Assembly (NCBI GenBank): GCA_963720805.1
Contig: CAVRGT010000006.1
Coordinates: 124,001-188,000, forward strand
DNA length: 64,000 bases
Source: VRUE01 sp963720805
GTDB taxonomy: Bacteria; Actinomycetota; Thermoleophilia; Solirubrobacterales; 70-9
Direction: 5' to 3'
Shown here: piece by piece, positions 60,594-64,000 of the stretch
Layout: every line of letters starts with the position of its first letter
Numbering within the stretch: position 1 is the first letter of the stretch
Position numbers and translations under genes: made by a program
The notes under the pieces: generated by a model
What the model saw: the letters and a program-made list of their open reading frames with translations, nothing else
What the model was told of the DNA's origin: nothing
Databases searched by the model: none

Positions 60594-60765
60594 CCGGGGA
60601 CAGGTCTCCTGGCTTCCGGGGTTCCTCCGCCGCGCCTTCCCGGGGACTCTGTGTCCTCCCCAGTGGCTGGCGCCCGAAGCGCCGGCGACGTTCTTGACCC
60701 GGTCACAGTGGCGGGACCGCGCCGGTTTCTCACCGGACTTCCCTTGACCACCGACCGATTACGCC
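60594..60765 (-). promoter_or_regulatory. Cobalamin (adenosylcobalamin-type) riboswitch
   Basis: On the minus strand, in order: GGGAAGTCCGGTGAGAAACC, GGTCCCGCCACTGT, a variable P-arm, and the B12 box AAGCCAGGAGACCTG (60601-60615). These are the conserved elements of class I cobalamin riboswitches. It lies in the 310-base gap upstream of the DUF4430 gene, whose ATG is about 35 bases after the B12 box; GGAAAGGGTGG before the ATG may be sequestered. Predicts repression of the whole operon by B12. Confidence 0.95.
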
Positions 60766-60867
60766 GCCGAGTGTATCCGCTGAACTTTCGTCCAGCAATC
60801 TTGGCCCGCGGCTGGGTCCTGGCTAGGGTCGCGGCCGCATCGTTTCTCGGACCACGGAAGGGGAGAT

Positions 60868-61572
60868 ATGAGACAGGGAATGCGGCTGCCGTCACCGGCA
60901 TTGGTCGTTTCGGCTTTAGCGTTGTTCGTGGCACTTGGTGGGACCGTTTACGCGGCCGAAGAAGGCGCGGATCGACGGCAGGGCGGTGAAGGTGAAGTCG
61001 CTGCCGGGCAACCGCTTGAAGCCGCGCTCGATCCCGGCCAACCGGCTCAAGCCGAGCGTGCTCAAGGGCGTGCTCGCGGGCCAGACCGGCACCGATCACC
61101 GGCGCCGAAATCGACGAGCTGACCCTGGGCCAGGTGCCCGAGGCGGCGCACGCCGAAAGCGCCGACACGGCGCCAGAGCGCCGTCGACGCCCAGACCGCC
61201 CTCAACGCCGTCAACGCGATCAACGCCCAGACCGTCAACGGTCACAGCGCCGGCTGCCTGCCCGGCACCAACAGTTCGCCGGCGCCTGCTGGCAAGCTTC
61301 AGCAGCGAAACCGCAGTAAGCGCCCCGGCCGCGTCCAACGCCTGCGCAGTCCAGGGCGGCACATTGCCCGAGGCATTGCAGCTGGCTGCCTTCTCACAAC
61401 AGCCGGGTGTGGTGTTGGAAAGCGGAAAGGAGTGGAGTAGTGACATCACGAGATATGAGCGACGACCTGACCTGTACAGCGTCGGGACTGTGTCAGCTCA
61501 GCGCGATCGTCGACTTCAACCGCATCGACCAACACACGTAAGTACCGCTGCGTGATCCCACTGCTTCGCTGA
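60868..61572 (+). CDS. Thermoleophilia-type secreted protein, multiply frameshifted
   Basis: ATG 60868 starts MRQGMRLPSPALVVSALALF then VALGGTVYAA, a signal peptide I know as common in Thermoleophilia secreted proteins. Following pieces in several frames: KARIDGRAVKVKSLPGNRLKP, VLKGVLAGQTGT, VPEAAHAESADTA, INAQTVNGHSAGCLPG, CWQAS, ASNACAVQGGTLPEALQLAAF and LESGKEWSSDIT, ending YRCVIPLLR before TGA 61570-61572. At least four shifts. Function unknown; cell-surface role likely. The 98 bases to the convergent regulator hold a weak TCTCTC/GAGAGA hairpin. Confidence 0.7.
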
Positions 61573-61670
61573 GAGGTCCGGACACCGTCTCTCAAAACAC
61601 TCCAGCGAGGCTCCTGCCGAGCGTCCTCTCGAGAGAGGTTAAGCGGAACCCTCCCGGGGACGCACGCGAA

Positions 61671-62295
61671 TCAGGTTTCGATCAACCCCCGCTCGATCGC
61701 ATACCGAACCAACTCGGCCCGACTCGAGAGGCTCAGCTTCTGCTGGATGTGAGCCCGGTGGCTCTCCACCGTGCGGATGCTGATGTAGAGCTTCTCGGCG
61801 ACCTCGGCGTTGGTGTGGCCGAGGGCGATCAGGCGCAGGACGTCGCGCTCGCGCTCGCTCAGCTCGTCGCCGTCCGCTCGTCGGCTGCCGGCGGCGAGGC
61901 GGGCGCCCGAGCGCCGGCTGCAGGTAGGTGTCGCCGACCGCGGCGCTGCGCACCGCCTGCACCAGCTCCGCGTCGGCGGCCTCCTTGAGCACGTAGCCGC
62001 GCACGCCCGCCTGCAGGGCACGGCGGGCGAAGGCGGGCTCGTTCTGCATGGTCAGGACGACGATCTCGGTCTCGGGCGAGGCCTCGAGGATGTCGGGCAC
62101 GGCGTCGAGACTGGAGCGTCCCGGCATGTTGAGGTCGAGGATCAGCACCGTCGGCTTGTGACCGCGCACGTAGCGCACGGTGGTCTCAACGTCCCCCGCC
62201 TCGGCGACCACCTCGAATTCGGGCTCGGCGTCGAGCAGCATTCGCAGCGCGTTGCGGACCACCGTGTGGTCATCGGCAAGGACGATCGTGGTCAT
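61671..62295 (-). CDS. NarL/LuxR-family response regulator, one frameshift
   Basis: ATG 62293-62295: MTTIVLADDHTVVRNALRML, phospho-Asp in VLILDLNMPGRSSLD, GVRGYVLKEAADAELVQAV (receiver Lys); after a shift near 61900 the LuxR HTH: LSERERDVLRLIALGHTNAEVAEKLYISIRTVESHRAHIQQKL. Acts with the divergently encoded GAF-type kinase. Upstream AUG extensions lack receiver similarity. Confidence 0.9.
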
Positions 62296-62390
62296 CGCGG
62301 TCCCCCGTGTGCGCTCGGGCTTTTCAGCGGCCTGCACGACGGCGAGGTTACCGGCGTCCACGATCCCAGAAGTGGAATCCATATCAGCCA

Positions 62391-62417
62391 TGTAACGCGT
62401 CGACGGCTGCGGTTACA
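62391..62417. promoter_or_regulatory. Inverted repeat in the regulator/kinase intergenic region
   Basis: TGTAAC (62391-62396) and GTTACA (62412-62417) separated by 15 bases, in the region between divergent response-regulator and kinase genes. Spacing fits a dimeric regulator spanning two helical turns. Possibly an autoregulatory operator; function inferred only from position and symmetry. Confidence 0.3.
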
Positions 62418-62533
62418 TCGGGGTTTTCCCGCGAATCTCCGTACTCAACGGACTTTGAATATTGGATGGGCGTCCGGATAGGATGGGAGACGTCCTATCT
62501 TTTTGGAGGCTTAGAGGGTGGAGCAGCGCTGAG

Positions 62534-64000
62534 ATGGCACAGGGATCTGACAGCAGCGCCCTGGACGAGCCGCGGCTGCGCGAGCTGATCGACGTCGGGC
62601 GCAGCCTCGTCGCCGAGCTCGACCCGGAGGTGATCTTCCAGCAGGTGCTCGAGGTCGCCTGCGAGCTGACCGGGGCCCGCTACGCGGCGCTCGGCGTGCT
62701 CGACGAGGACCGCCACGAACTGGAGCGCTTCATCACCCGCGGCATCGACGCCGAGACCCGGCGGCGCGATCGGCAACCTGCCGCGCGGGCGCGGGGTGCT
62801 CGGCCTGCTGATCGAGCAGCCGCGCCCGCTGCGCCTCGCCGAGGTCGGCCGCCACCCCCGCTCCTACGGCTTCCCGCCCGGCCATCCGCCGATGACGAAC
62901 TTCCTCGGCGTGCCGGTGATGATCCGCGGCCACGCCTGGGGCAACCTCTACCTGACCGAGAAGAGCGGCGGCGACTTCGACCAGGCCGACGAGCAGGCGG
63001 CGATGATCCTCGCCGAGTGGACGGCGATCGCGGTCGAGAACGCGCGCCTGTACCGCAGCGTGCAGCAGCGCGCGACGAGATGGAGCGGGCCGTGCACCGA
63101 CTCGAAGCGACGACCGAGATCGCCCGCGCGGTCGGCGGCGAGACCGACCTCGACCGCATCCTCGAGATCGTCGTCAAGCGCGGCCGTGCCCTGGTCGAGG
63201 CGCGCTCGCTGCTGATCCTGCTCGCCAGGGCGACGAGCTCGTCGCCGCCTCGGTTGCCGGCGAGCACGAGGGCGGCATCGGCAAACTGCGCATTCCGATC
63301 GCCGGCTCGGTGCCGGGCACGGTGCTCGAGGCGCGGGCGCCGCGTCGCGTCCGCGATCTCGACCCCAGCCTGATGGCCCGACCCGGGAGCCAGGACGCCG
63401 GCGTCACCGCCCTGCTCGCGCCGCTGCTCTTCCGCGGCCAACCGCTCGGGGTGCTGGTCGCGCTCGACCCGTTCGGCCGCGACGCCGGCTTCAGCGACGA
63501 AGACGAGCGCGTGCTGCTCTCCTTCGCCGCCAGCGCCGCGACGGCGGTCGCCACCGCGCAGTCGGTTGCCGAAGGCCGCACCCGCGAAAGCATCGCCGCG
63601 ACCGAGCGCGAGCGCGGCCGCTGGGCCCGCGAGCTGCACGACGAGTCGCTGCAGAGCCTGGCCGGGCTGCGCGTGCTGCTCTCCGCGGCGCGGCGCAGCG
63701 ACCCGGGGGAGACTCGACGGCCTGCTCGTCCAGGGCATCGAGCAGGTCGACACCACGATCGCCGAGATGCGGCGCCTGATCGCCGATCTGCGCCCCAGCA
63801 CGCTCGACCAGCTCGGCCTCGGCGCCGCGCTCGAAGCACTCGGTGAACGGACCAGCAGCGTCAACGAGATCGAGGTGGAGATCAACATCGACCTCGACTT
63901 CGAGACCGGGCGCAAAGAGGGTCGCCTGCTGCGGCGAGGTCGAGGACACGATCTACCGCTTGGTCCAGGAGGCGCTTAACAACGCCGTCCACCACAGCGA
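62534..64000 (+). CDS. GAF-domain sensor histidine kinase (NarL-type, HisKA_3), partial and frameshifted
   Basis: ATG 62534. GAF1: LDPEVIFQQVLEVACELTGARYAALGVLDEDRHELERF, then in other frames VPVMIRGHAWGNLYLTEK and DEQAAMILAEWTAIAVENARLY. GAF2: EIARAVGGETDLDRILEIVVKRGRALVEARSLLILL through GVLVALDPFGRD. HisKA_3 H-box RWARELHDESLQSLAGLRVLL, IADLRPSTLDQLG; the HATPase domain begins near the right edge (RLVQEALNNAVHHS). No TM: cytoplasmic sensor, in layout like DosS-type kinases. Cut by window edge; several base shifts. Confidence 0.85.

Noticed and set aside
1..64000. tRNA or rRNA genes
   Set aside because: I looked for tRNA arm motifs (GGTTCGAATCC-type) and rRNA signatures by eye and saw none convincing; a covariance-model scan would settle it.

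Overview
The window is a high-GC chromosomal segment with dense, often overlapping genes, frequent GTG and TTG starts, an actinobacterial-type dcw cluster without ftsA, and a secreted protein of the 'LPSPALVVSALALFVALGGT' type that I associate with Thermoleophilia (Solirubrobacterales and relatives). MurE carries the DNPR motif, so meso-diaminopimelate peptidoglycan is expected. Many single-copy genes are broken by one-base shifts, worst in murB-murC-murG-ftsW-murD. Indel errors in a draft assembly are more likely than real decay; reading frames in those genes should be treated as provisional.

Layout. 1-10.7 kb (minus): trpS, scpA, scpB, rluB, then aromatic amino-acid genes aroH (chorismate mutase), hisC-like aminotransferase, an aromatic-rich leader peptide, aroF, tyrA, aroA, then cmk, der and the start of metK. 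10.8-19.9 kb: a DHA2-type exporter, a secreted M14 peptidase, an ECF sigma factor with a membrane beta-propeller partner, FetAB-like transporter, and the NHEJ pair Ku/LigD-polymerase. 20.0-25.6 kb: an IS481-type element abutting the glycine cleavage operon gcvT-gcvH-gcvPA-gcvPB. 26.2-42.5 kb (minus): the dcw cluster mraZ-rsmH-ftsL-ftsI-murE-murF-mraY-(orphan)-murD-ftsW-murG-murC-murB-ftsQ-ftsZ, with an mraZ promoter carrying MraZ-type boxes. 43.4-48.7 kb: Tad genes (cpaB, tadA, tadB, tadC) with a two-component pair and a DUF192 protein. 48.7-54.2 kb: PfkB kinase, PHP phosphatase, a Rho-like paralogue, glpD and a nitroreductase. 54.2-60.8 kb (minus): a cobalamin-riboswitch operon. 60.9-64 kb: a Thermoleophilia-type secreted protein and a NarL/LuxR two-component pair.

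Two things stand out. First, the cobalamin-riboswitch operon encodes two exported proteins with DUF4430 (transcobalamin-like C-terminal) domains, an EcfT, a double-NBD EcfA, and an S-component joined to six prenyltransferase-type alpha-alpha repeats. Intrinsic factor and transcobalamin are built from an alpha6/alpha6 toroid plus a DUF4430-like beta domain, so this looks like a bacterial B12-capture system feeding an ECF transporter.

Second, the window is full of composite palindromes: at least 17, in several families with repeated cores (A, B, C, D, G, H) and outer arms that are often specific to the site but still perfectly paired. They fill many gene junctions, contain stop codons of flanking genes, and in CbiQ, CbiO, MurF and MurG lie inside the reading frame. 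They resemble a protein-invading palindromic element system (compare Rickettsia palindromic elements). A third item is the putative attenuator leader ending RFSYFWRFS upstream of the DAHP synthase gene.
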